Assembly (NCBI GenBank): GCA_007123985.1
Contig: SLGA01000023.1
Coordinates: 1 to 30,461 of the forward strand
DNA from: Balneolaceae bacterium
GTDB taxonomy: Bacteria > Bacteroidota > Rhodothermia > Balneolales > Balneolaceae
DNA length: 30,461 bases
Reading direction: 5' to 3'
Shown here piece after piece: positions 24,149 to 30,461 of this stretch. The translations under genes and the position numbers were made by a program. Below the pieces are notes generated by a model. It worked only from the letters and a program-made list of their open reading frames with translations. It had not been told where the DNA came from and ran no database searches. Position 1 is the first letter of the stretch. Every line of letters starts with the position of its first letter.

Positions 24149-24919
24149 ATGAGTTTTATTCGCAGAGCCCTTTTTACTGTTTTGATTTTATTGATCGGAA
24201 TTTCAACGGTTAAGGCTCAGTTACTAAATGTAGAGAGAATCCGGACATTTGCCGACAGTACGGGCTGGCACGGAGATCTTGGTTTCGATTTATCGGTAAA
24301 TAAATACAACGATCGTATTTTTAAACTGGGAAATCAGGCCAATGCTGCTTACTACTCAAATTTGCACAGCTACGTATTTCTGACAAATCTCGAGATCATC
24401 AATGTTGATGGATCATCGTTAGTAAGCAGCGGTTATGCACATCTAAGGAGTGTTTTTTTCAGGGAAAGAACGCTGTCACCCGAACTATTTGTGCAGCATC
24501 AATACAATAATAATCTTGGACTGAGAGGGCGGGCACTTGGGGGTGCGGGGATCAGATATACATTTTTATCCCGAGAAGCAATAACAGGCAGGTTCAGTAC
24601 TGCGTTGATGCAGGAATATGAAAACTGGCGACTTTCAGGTGAAGAGGCAATTGAAAACAATTTCTTAAAGAGCACTAACAACATTTCACTTCGCGGGAAT
24701 CTGTCGGACCAAACCTCGCTTCTCTTGATAGGCTATTACCAGGCAAGACCATCCAGGTTATTAGAACCGCGTGTTACATTCGAAAGCCAGCTGAACATCC
24801 GAATGAGCAGATGGGTTCTTTTTTCAGTCAGTTTTGTGCTAACACACGATGCAAATCCGGTAATTGAGATACCCAAGTTAACCTACGAGCTAAAAAACGG
24901 TATTCTGATATCTTTCTAA
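24149..24919 (+). CDS. DUF481-like outer-membrane beta-barrel protein
   Basis: A 256-residue exported protein. A signal peptide (about 1-23, FTVLILLIGISTVKA then QLL) is followed by alternating short amphipathic strands, and the protein ends in an aromatic residue (LISF), as outer-membrane barrels do. Strand sequences such as RSVFFRERTLSPELFVQHQYNN and GGAGIRYTF have the style of the DUF481/YdiY family. No enzyme motif is visible. It lies 32 bases after the erythromycin-esterase homologue on the same strand, so both are likely expressed together in the envelope. The function is not known. Confidence 0.8.
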   Translation: MSFIRRALFTVLILLIGISTVKAQLLNVERIRTFADSTGWHGDLGFDLSVNKYNDRIFKLGNQANAAYYSNLHSYVFLTNLEIINVDGSSLVSSGYAHLRSVFFRERTLSPELFVQHQYNNNLGLRGRALGGAGIRYTFLSREAITGRFSTALMQEYENWRLSGEEAIENNFLKSTNNISLRGNLSDQTSLLLIGYYQARPSRLLEPRVTFESQLNIRMSRWVLFSVSFVLTHDANPVIEIPKLTYELKNGILISF

Positions 24920-24925
24920 TCACAG

Positions 24926-24958
24926 TTTGCAAAGCTGGGTATAAATGATTTACTATTA
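24926..24958 (+). promoter_or_regulatory. Candidate -33/-7 promoter before the acylase gene
   Basis: TTTG at 24926-24929 is followed after 21 bases by TACTATTA at 24951-24958. The -33 box is exact and the spacing is within the Bacteroidota range; the -7 box has two mismatches to TAnnTTTG. It is 28 bases before the ATG. Confidence 0.3.
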
Positions 24959-24986
24959 GGGCGATCTCGAAAAAAAATCACATCTG

Positions 24987-27419
24987 ATGGCAAAAAAACT
25001 TTCCCTGCTTGCAGCTATACTATCGGCATTAATTATCTGGTTTATATACTCTACTCCATTAGGCCCACTGCCACCTGCAGGGCAATTTTTTCACCCGTCA
25101 ATCGGGTTTTGGTCAAATGCCGAAACAGCACGGGTTTCCGGAGAGTTGCGATTAAACGTTGATGGTTTACAGAATCCTGTTGATGTTTTTTTTGATGAGC
25201 GCGGTGTTCCGCACATTTTCGCGGAAAATGATCATGATCTATACTTTGCACAAGGCTATGTAACCGCACGCGACAGGCTATTTCAGATGGAGTTGCAGAT
25301 TAGGGCTGCAGGTGGTTTTCTGGCAGAGTGGCTGGGTGATGATCTGATTTCATACGATCGCCATCAACGCAGGCTCGGCATGTTGTATGGCGCTGAAAAT
25401 GCTATGGAAGAGATTGGCCGGGACGAGGTTATTTCCGGTATCCTGGATGCGTACGCAGCTGGTGTAAATGCCTACATCGCAACGCTTAATTATGAAACGT
25501 TTCCTGTTGAGTTCAAAGTGTTGGGAGTTGAGCCTCAGCAGTGGGAGCCTCTGCATACGGCACTGCTTTTGAAATATATGACTCAAATGCTTGCCGGCAG
25601 GAATTCGGCAGTGGAAACCAGTAATATGATAGCATATCTGGGTGAAGAGTTTACAAATCGATATCTAAGTAAACGGCCGGATTTGATGGATCCCATTATT
25701 CCTCCGAATACACCATGGGATTTTGAACCTATTGTAACAGAGAGGCCGGACTCCCTCTATCAACCGGGTTTTACCCATCAGATTGAACCGTGGAAACCCA
25801 ACCCATTTAACGGAAGCAATAACTGGGTTGTAGATGGGAGAAAAACGGCCGGTGGTTTTCCGATCCTTGCTAATGATATGCACTTAAACATGTCTGCACC
25901 GGCAATTTGGTACGAAGTTCAGCTTCATACACCAAATCATAATGTGTATGGTGTAACTCTTCAGGGTACTCCTACAGTAATTGTAGGATTTAATGAATAT
26001 ATCGCATGGGGTTCTACAAATACGGGTGCAGATGTGATGGATTGGCTGGAAATAACTTTCAGAGATGAAGAAAAAGCCGAGTATCTCTATGATGGCGAGT
26101 GGCTTCCTGTAGAAACCCGAATCGAAACCATCCACACCAAATCGGGTGAAATTGTCTCAGACACCCTCCTTTTTACACATCATGGGCCGGTGTATGAAAG
26201 TGTACGTGAAACACCCCACAGCGAAACCATACAAAAAGATCTGGCACTTCGATGGATAGCACATGATCCATCAAACGAACTTCGAACCTTTTATGAGCTC
26301 AATCGAGCCCGAAATTACGATGATTTCAGAGAAGCATTTCGAACATATAAGGCTCCGGCTCAGAATATGAATTATGCAGGAATTGATGGGAATATCGCCA
26401 TGCAAACCGGCGGAAAATTTCCGGTGAAATGGGAACATCAGGGGCGGACGGTTGGAGACGGATCTGACCCCCGGTATGATTGGACTGAATTTATTCCATA
26501 CGATCAGAATCCATTCTCTCTCAATCCGGAAAGAGGATTTCTCAGTGCGGCAAATCAATATCCCACGGATACAGGGTACCCGTACTACCTGGGTGATGAT
26601 TTTGCACCCTACGAACGCGGCCGCCGTATAAATGACTTGCTTGCAGAGATGAACAACATCACGACGGACGACTTTAGACTGATGCTGATGGATAATTTCA
26701 GCTATCATGCATACAGCCTGCTTCCAACACTGCTCGATGGAATTGGAGCAGATCGCACAAAACTTGATTCTCGCGAAAGAGAGCTGCTTAACTTGCTGGC
26801 GGAGTGGAATTACATGAATGATGGAGATAAGATTGAGCCCTCTGTTTTCAGAAGATGGTGGATTGAACTGTATCGATCCATTTGGGATAATAAATTTGAT
26901 GCCGATTTCCCGATTCGGCGTCCCTCGAGAGATATAACTGTAGAATTGATTGTGAATGACTCTGAATCAACCATTTTTAACAACATTCTTACAGAAGAAA
27001 CAGAAACTCTGGATGATCTTATATTTACCTCATTTCAAAAAGCAGTTACTTATTTAAAAGAACATTATGGTGAGGCACCGGATGACTGGTTGTGGGGTTA
27101 CGTAAACAATACCAACCTGAACCACATCGGCCAAATTCCGGGAATGGGTATTATGAATGTTTTTACAGGGGGCGGCCCTGAATCGATCAATGCCATTTAT
27201 GGAAGCCACGGCCCGTCATGGAGAATGGTTGTAGAGCTTGACCCGGATGGAGTGAGGGGGTATGGTGTGTATCCCGGAGGCCAAAGCGGCAACCCGCTTT
27301 CTTCCACGTATGATGAGTTTGTGGAAACATGGAGAAACGGAGAGCTTTATGAACTTCTGTTTTTAAGAAACAGACCGATTTTTGAAGATGACTTCCCCCT
27401 GATAATACGCTTTGAGTAA
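24987..27419 (+). CDS. Penicillin-acylase-family Ntn hydrolase
   Basis: An 810-residue precursor of the N-terminal-nucleophile penicillin G / acyl-homoserine lactone acylase family. An N-terminal hydrophobic anchor or signal (about 5-22) targets it to the periplasm. The alpha chain region has the usual DERGVPHIFAENDHDLYFAQGY and ARDRLFQMELQIR. Autocatalytic cleavage would occur between Gly276 and Ser277 (FNGSNNWVVDG), making Ser277 the beta-chain nucleophile. Beta-chain motifs include ANDMHLNMSAPAIWYE and FNEYIAWGSTNTGADVMD. The length is typical. Substrates in this family range from penicillins to acyl-homoserine lactones and N-acylated amino acids; none can be chosen from sequence alone. 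The amidoligase gene follows 78 bases later. Confidence 0.93.
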   Translation: MAKKLSLLAAILSALIIWFIYSTPLGPLPPAGQFFHPSIGFWSNAETARVSGELRLNVDGLQNPVDVFFDERGVPHIFAENDHDLYFAQGYVTARDRLFQMELQIRAAGGFLAEWLGDDLISYDRHQRRLGMLYGAENAMEEIGRDEVISGILDAYAAGVNAYIATLNYETFPVEFKVLGVEPQQWEPLHTALLLKYMTQMLAGRNSAVETSNMIAYLGEEFTNRYLSKRPDLMDPIIPPNTPWDFEPIVTERPDSLYQPGFTHQIEPWKPNPFNGSNNWVVDGRKTAGGFPILANDMHLNMSAPAIWYEVQLHTPNHNVYGVTLQGTPTVIVGFNEYIAWGSTNTGADVMDWLEITFRDEEKAEYLYDGEWLPVETRIETIHTKSGEIVSDTLLFTHHGPVYESVRETPHSETIQKDLALRWIAHDPSNELRTFYELNRARNYDDFREAFRTYKAPAQNMNYAGIDGNIAMQTGGKFPVKWEHQGRTVGDGSDPRYDWTEFIPYDQNPFSLNPERGFLSAANQYPTDTGYPYYLGDDFAPYERGRRINDLLAEMNNITTDDFRLMLMDNFSYHAYSLLPTLLDGIGADRTKLDSRERELLNLLAEWNYMNDGDKIEPSVFRRWWIELYRSIWDNKFDADFPIRRPSRDITVELIVNDSESTIFNNILTEETETLDDLIFTSFQKAVTYLKEHYGEAPDDWLWGYVNNTNLNHIGQIPGMGIMNVFTGGGPESINAIYGSHGPSWRMVVELDPDGVRGYGVYPGGQSGNPLSSTYDEFVETWRNGELYELLFLRNRPIFEDDFPLIIRFE

Positions 27420-27497
27420 TCGGAGCAGATTTTTGCACTAAAAAATTATAAAACACAGAATGTTTTACCATCAGCGTATCAGATCAAATAAGAATCA

Positions 27498-28505
27498 TTG
27501 AATTCAAAAGTATTCAAATCACCGCCTAAATCAACCAATTCCTCCGGAAAAGATCGATCTGTTGGATATGAATTTGAATTTACCGGCCTGGATTTGGAAG
27601 ATTCAGCCACTGTTGTTGCCAATCTATATGGGGGAAATGTTGAGAGGATTTCATCCTATGCATATAGCATTAATGGCACAGAGTTTGGAGATTTTTCAGT
27701 TGAGCTCGATGCACAGCTGCTCAGGGATAAAAAGTACGAGCCTGTACTGAAAAAGTTTGGCATCGATATAGAGTCATTTGAGGATACAGCATCCATTGAG
27801 CACTCGCTTTTGGAAATGGCTTCTTCCATTGTACCTTTTGAAATTGTTACACCGCCCATCCCGATCGCAGAAATGTACCGGCTTGAAGAACTCACACAAA
27901 TGCTTCGGCAGAAGAAAGCGAAGGGAACAACAAGCTCTTTTTTTTACGCATTTGGCCTTCATATCAATCCGGAAATAAGCAGCAGTGAAACTACCGAAAT
28001 CATAAATCACCTTCGGGCGTATGTACTGCTCGATCCATGGATCCGAAAAGATGCATCCATCGACATCAGCAGACGCCTCACACCATACATTAATGAGTAT
28101 GAAAATAAGTATGTGAAACGGATTCTGCATAAAGATTACAATCCGGATCTAAAGGATTTCATCAAAGATTACTTTGATTATGACAATTCCAGAAACCGCC
28201 CGCTGGATTTACTGCCGCTTTTTATGTATCTGAATGAGGAGTTCACCACACAATTCCTTGACGATACCCTTACATCTGCAAGGCCAGCATGGCATTACAG
28301 GCTACCAAATTGCTCACTTAAAGATGATCAATGGTCTCTCGCCGCAGAATGGAACCGATGGGTTCTGGTTGAAAAACTTGCTTATGATCTCGCAGCATTA
28401 AAAGAGTTAAGTAACAAATACATTGAGCTTGAAGATCATGCCCTTCTCGGTTTTGAAACGAAATGGATACAGCTAATTGCAACATGGGTGAAGCAAAATG
28501 AATAA
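27498..28505 (+). CDS. Amidoligase-family (glutamine-synthetase-like fold) enzyme
   Basis: A 335-residue protein resembling the Amidoligase_2 family (PF12224), predicted ATP-dependent ligases with a glutamine-synthetase-like catalytic fold. Visible metal/ATP-site features are GYEFEF (23-28), FSVELD (66-71), FEIVTPPI (about 118-125) and FGLHINPE (about 152-159). These correspond to the family pattern GxExEF ... E ... ExVSPP ... CGxHxH. Start is TTG at 27498: an in-frame TAA at 27489 blocks extension, and no in-frame ATG or GTG occurs before GYEFEF. Its stop overlaps the next gene's start by eight bases (ATGAATAA). Comparative genomics by Aravind and colleagues linked such amidoligases with glutamine-amidotransferase-like proteins, as here. 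The amide or peptide product is unknown. Confidence 0.82.
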   Translation: MNSKVFKSPPKSTNSSGKDRSVGYEFEFTGLDLEDSATVVANLYGGNVERISSYAYSINGTEFGDFSVELDAQLLRDKKYEPVLKKFGIDIESFEDTASIEHSLLEMASSIVPFEIVTPPIPIAEMYRLEELTQMLRQKKAKGTTSSFFYAFGLHINPEISSSETTEIINHLRAYVLLDPWIRKDASIDISRRLTPYINEYENKYVKRILHKDYNPDLKDFIKDYFDYDNSRNRPLDLLPLFMYLNEEFTTQFLDDTLTSARPAWHYRLPNCSLKDDQWSLAAEWNRWVLVEKLAYDLAALKELSNKYIELEDHALLGFETKWIQLIATWVKQNE

Positions 28506-29289
28506 CCGTAAACCTATAATTGGTGTTACAGGTCCGGATGAAGGGGGAGGCGCAGCCTGGTTTTTTACGGCGCTCTCAGTGCGCCTTGCGGGTGGAAAGC
28601 CTATAAGAATAACTCCGGGGAGCAATACAGAAACAGAACCTCTTGATGGATTGATTCTTGGTGGCGGAGCTGATGTTGAACCGGAAAAGTATGGCCAAGA
28701 GAGGGTAGAAAAAGCTGTTTTAACTAAAGATAAACGAACTGTTTTTGAGTGGTTATTATCCATCCTCTTTTTTCCTGTTTACTGGACTGCCCGATATTTC
28801 CGTTCAACAAAAAGTGCACCAATAGATTTAAAGCGCGATAAACTGGAGCTCTCTCTGTTGGATGAGGCAATCAGTTCAGGAAAGCCGGTGCTGGGAATAT
28901 GCAGAGGTATGCAACTTATGAATGTGTATTTCAGCGGAAATTTACATCAGGATATCAGCGGTTATTACACCGAGGAGCCCCAGGTGGCCACAATCTTTCC
29001 AAAGAAGAGGGTTACAATTGAAGAGGGATCATGTCTTGAAAGAATCCTTGCCACAACTATCTGCAATGTAAATGCACTTCATAATCAGGCTATTAATAAT
29101 CCGGGGAAGGGTATAAAACCAGTAGCAAAAGAGTTGCATACAGATATTATCCAGGGAATAGAACATACTGAATACGATTTTGTAATCGGGGTACAGTGGC
29201 ATCCGGAATATCTGATACAGATATCCCGACAGCGAAATTTGTTTAAAGAGTTGATAAAAACGGCCAAAAAGGTTACCAAAGAGCAGTAA
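28498..29289 (+). CDS. Class I glutamine amidotransferase / gamma-glutamyl hydrolase (peptidase C26, PuuD-like)
   Basis: A 263-residue peptidase C26-family protein. It has GLILGGGADVEPEKYG (51-66), nucleophile Cys135 in LGICRGMQLMNV, LHNQAI, and His235-Pro-Glu237 (VQWHPEYL), giving a complete Cys-His-Glu triad. Members cleave gamma-glutamyl bonds, for example in gamma-glutamyl-GABA. Between the GGGADV block and the ELSLLDEAI helix, residues 83-101 form an unusual hydrophobic/aromatic stretch (WLLSILFFPVYWTARYF) not usual for PuuD, possibly a membrane- or partner-binding insertion. The start overlaps the amidoligase stop, so the two are made together. It may remove or donate the amide group that the amidoligase handles. 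Its TAA directly abuts the convergent GH16 stop. Confidence 0.9.
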   Translation: MNNRKPIIGVTGPDEGGGAAWFFTALSVRLAGGKPIRITPGSNTETEPLDGLILGGGADVEPEKYGQERVEKAVLTKDKRTVFEWLLSILFFPVYWTARYFRSTKSAPIDLKRDKLELSLLDEAISSGKPVLGICRGMQLMNVYFSGNLHQDISGYYTEEPQVATIFPKKRVTIEEGSCLERILATTICNVNALHNQAINNPGKGIKPVAKELHTDIIQGIEHTEYDFVIGVQWHPEYLIQISRQRNLFKELIKTAKKVTKEQ

Positions 29290-30156
29290 TCAGAGGTATT
29301 GATATACTCTTATATAATCAACTACCATCGACTGTGGGAATTCGGTTGTGTAATCAGGTGAACCGGGCCAGTTCCCACCAACAGCCACATTTAAAATAAG
29401 ATGGAAGGGGTTGTTGAATGGGTATTGTAATCCATGCTGGCTCGTTGTTGCGGGGTTCACTGTGTAATAATGATCATCATTTACAAAAAACTTGATCTCA
29501 TCATTCTTCCACTCTATTGAAAAAATGTTGAAATCATCAGCAAATGTTCCTTCACTCAATTTGTATCCAGTACCTTCGAATTGATGATTATACGGGTCAT
29601 TTGTTCCAAAATGTACGGTACCATGCACCTCTGCGGGTTCGTGTCCAACCAGCTCCATGATATCGATCTCACCATCCCGGGGCCATAGTTTATTGTCTCC
29701 GGATGGAAGCATCCAGATAGCAGGCCAGATACCCTGTCCCTGAGGGAGTTTTGCACGTACTTCAATGCGCCCGAACATCCAGTCTCCCTTGTTAATAGTC
29801 CGTATCCGCGCAGAGGTGTGCATCCTGCCCTCATAGTACTCCTCTTTAGCAGTAATAATAAGCTTTCCATCTTCAACCCGTACATTCTCTTCCCGGTCAG
29901 TGTAATATTGAAGCTCATTATTTCCCCAGCCGGTCAAACCTTCAGCTCTGCCGGTACCAAACTGAAACGACCACTTTTCCTCGTCTAAAGTATCTCCATC
30001 AAATTCATCGGCCCACACCAGCTGCCATTCACGCTCTGTTGGGATGGTATCGTCACCTTCATGTAGGTTGTTTTCATCAACCGATGATGTACCATTGCAG
30101 GAAAAAGCGAAGAATAAAAGTGCAGTTAAGAATAAAAGATAGCTTTTGTTTTGCAT
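29290..30156 (-). CDS. Lipoprotein GH16 endo-beta-glucanase (laminarinase-like)
   Basis: A 288-residue glycoside hydrolase family 16 enzyme, probably cutting beta-1,3 or mixed-linkage glucans such as laminarin. The catalytic motif is GEIDIMELVG with Glu163 nucleophile, Asp165 and Glu168 acid/base, the ExDxxE pattern of laminarinases. Flanking blocks VWADEFDG, GWGNNELQYYT, GRIEVRAKLPQGQGIWPAIWML and NVAVGGNWPG are typical. A type II signal with lipobox FAFSC (Cys20) predicts anchoring to the cell surface or periplasmic leaflet. No carbohydrate-binding module is present. It follows the tryptophan dioxygenase gene by 12 bases on the minus strand, and its stop has no spacer to the convergent GATase gene. 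No SusC/SusD pair is in the window. Confidence 0.95.
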   Translation of the reverse strand: MQNKSYLLFLTALLFFAFSCNGTSSVDENNLHEGDDTIPTEREWQLVWADEFDGDTLDEEKWSFQFGTGRAEGLTGWGNNELQYYTDREENVRVEDGKLIITAKEEYYEGRMHTSARIRTINKGDWMFGRIEVRAKLPQGQGIWPAIWMLPSGDNKLWPRDGEIDIMELVGHEPAEVHGTVHFGTNDPYNHQFEGTGYKLSEGTFADDFNIFSIEWKNDEIKFFVNDDHYYTVNPATTSQHGLQYPFNNPFHLILNVAVGGNWPGSPDYTTEFPQSMVVDYIRVYQYL

Positions 30157-30168
30157 GTTGAAATATGG

Positions 30169-30461
30169 TTAAAATTTTGTTCTGATTGCCCAAAGGTCAG
30201 GGAATATCGGATTATTAAGTGTCTTATGCAGATATGCAGAACCATCAGATCCGCCTGTACCTTTTTTAGTGCCAATGGTTCGCTCAACCATTTTTACATG
30301 CCGGTACCGCCATTCCATCAATCCTTCATCATAATCAACGAAAAGTTCGCAAAGGTTCGCAGCTTCCGGATCATTTTTCATAATATCAACAAACAGATTT
30401 TGATTATGGTCGGATGGTTCATGAACCAATCCCTGTTCATGAAGCCGAGCAGGCGTTTCGA
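30169..30461 (-). CDS. kynA: Tryptophan 2,3-dioxygenase, C-terminal part (5' end beyond window)
   Basis: Partial reading frame that stays open to the window edge on the minus strand. The last 97 or so codons contain EWRYRHVKMVERTIGTKKGTGGSDG, then YLHKTL and FPDLWAIRTKF, the hallmark C-terminal segment of haem tryptophan 2,3-dioxygenase. It includes the conserved WRxxHVxMVER helix and the GTGGS loop that contacts substrate. The enzyme opens the indole ring to N-formylkynurenine at the start of the kynurenine pathway. The haem-ligand histidine lies within this part (RHVKMV). An apparent start at 30429 would be TTG, but the frame continues upstream with sensible sequence, so the true start is outside the window. 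It ends 12 bases before the GH16 gene. Confidence 0.92.
   Translation of the reverse strand, partial: ETPARLHEQGLVHEPSDHNQNLFVDIMKNDPEAANLCELFVDYDEGLMEWRYRHVKMVERTIGTKKGTGGSDGSAYLHKTLNNPIFPDLWAIRTKF

Noticed and set aside
26271..26708. 145-codon minus-strand open frame within the acylase gene
   Set aside because: Shadow of the acylase beta chain; no recognisable domain.
27429..27446. A/T-only inverted repeat (ATTTTT / AAAAAT) after the acylase gene
   Set aside because: No G-C pairs and no following T tract on the plus strand; unlikely to terminate transcription.
1..30461. CRISPR arrays, insertion sequences, phage genes, toxin-antitoxin or known defence systems
   Set aside because: No spaced direct repeats, transposase or integrase motifs, terminal inverted repeats or defence-type domains were seen; the AAA+ and DinB proteins fit ordinary families better.

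Overview
The window reads as an ordinary chromosomal segment of a Bacteroidota/Balneolota-type bacterium, most likely a marine or halophilic member of the Balneolaceae. This is inferred from gene style and protein families (Bacteroidetes-like outer-membrane DUF481 protein, PdxB, fused chorismate mutase/prephenate dehydratase, very long PAS kinases, secreted GH16 and GH3 enzymes). Shine-Dalgarno sequences are weak, and at least one intergenic region carries a TAnnTTTG-like element. I see no phage, transposon, integron, CRISPR, tRNA or rRNA. Coding density is very high and no gap between genes exceeds about 135 bases.

Layout. (1) Positions 1-3680 hold housekeeping genes: rlmN (+), convergent pdxB (-), and a divergently placed pyrimidine/thymidine phosphorylase (+). 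(2) Positions 3764-10925 are a tight seven-gene same-strand run: PspA/IM30, a small soluble coiled-coil protein, a two-TM coiled-coil membrane protein, an enoyl-CoA hydratase, a DUF21-CBS-CorC (CNNM) membrane protein, a Ycf46-like AAA+ ATPase with a degenerate first half, and pheA. The first six genes look like an envelope-stress or membrane-maintenance module with two unrecognised partners. (3) Positions 11021-20396 are a six-gene two-component island: a nine-PAS NarX-type histidine kinase, its LuxR-type response regulator, a stand-alone degenerate receiver, a four-PAS HisKA_2 protein whose H-box is intact but whose ATP-binding domain has lost its N and G boxes, a complete single-domain receiver, and a GAF histidine kinase with an intact catalytic domain. 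This is the most unusual part of the window. The mix of intact and degenerate parts suggests a phosphorelay in which the 'kinase' at 16590-18776 works as a Spo0B/ChpT-like phosphotransferase.

(4) Positions 20485-29289 are same-strand accessory metabolism and envelope genes: a mannose-6-phosphate-isomerase-like cupin, a NagZ-like GH3 hydrolase overlapping a DinB-family protein, a secreted erythromycin-esterase homologue, a DUF481 outer-membrane barrel, a penicillin-acylase-family Ntn hydrolase, and an amidoligase overlapping a class I glutamine-amidotransferase/gamma-glutamyl hydrolase. The last three proteins all belong to families that make or break amide bonds. (5) Positions 29290-30461 are on the minus strand: a lipoprotein GH16 glucanase preceded by tryptophan 2,3-dioxygenase, whose 5' part lies outside the window.

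All calls rest on reading motifs in the translated sequence; no database search was run. Names of families are recognition from memory, and roles in pathways are family knowledge unless stated otherwise.
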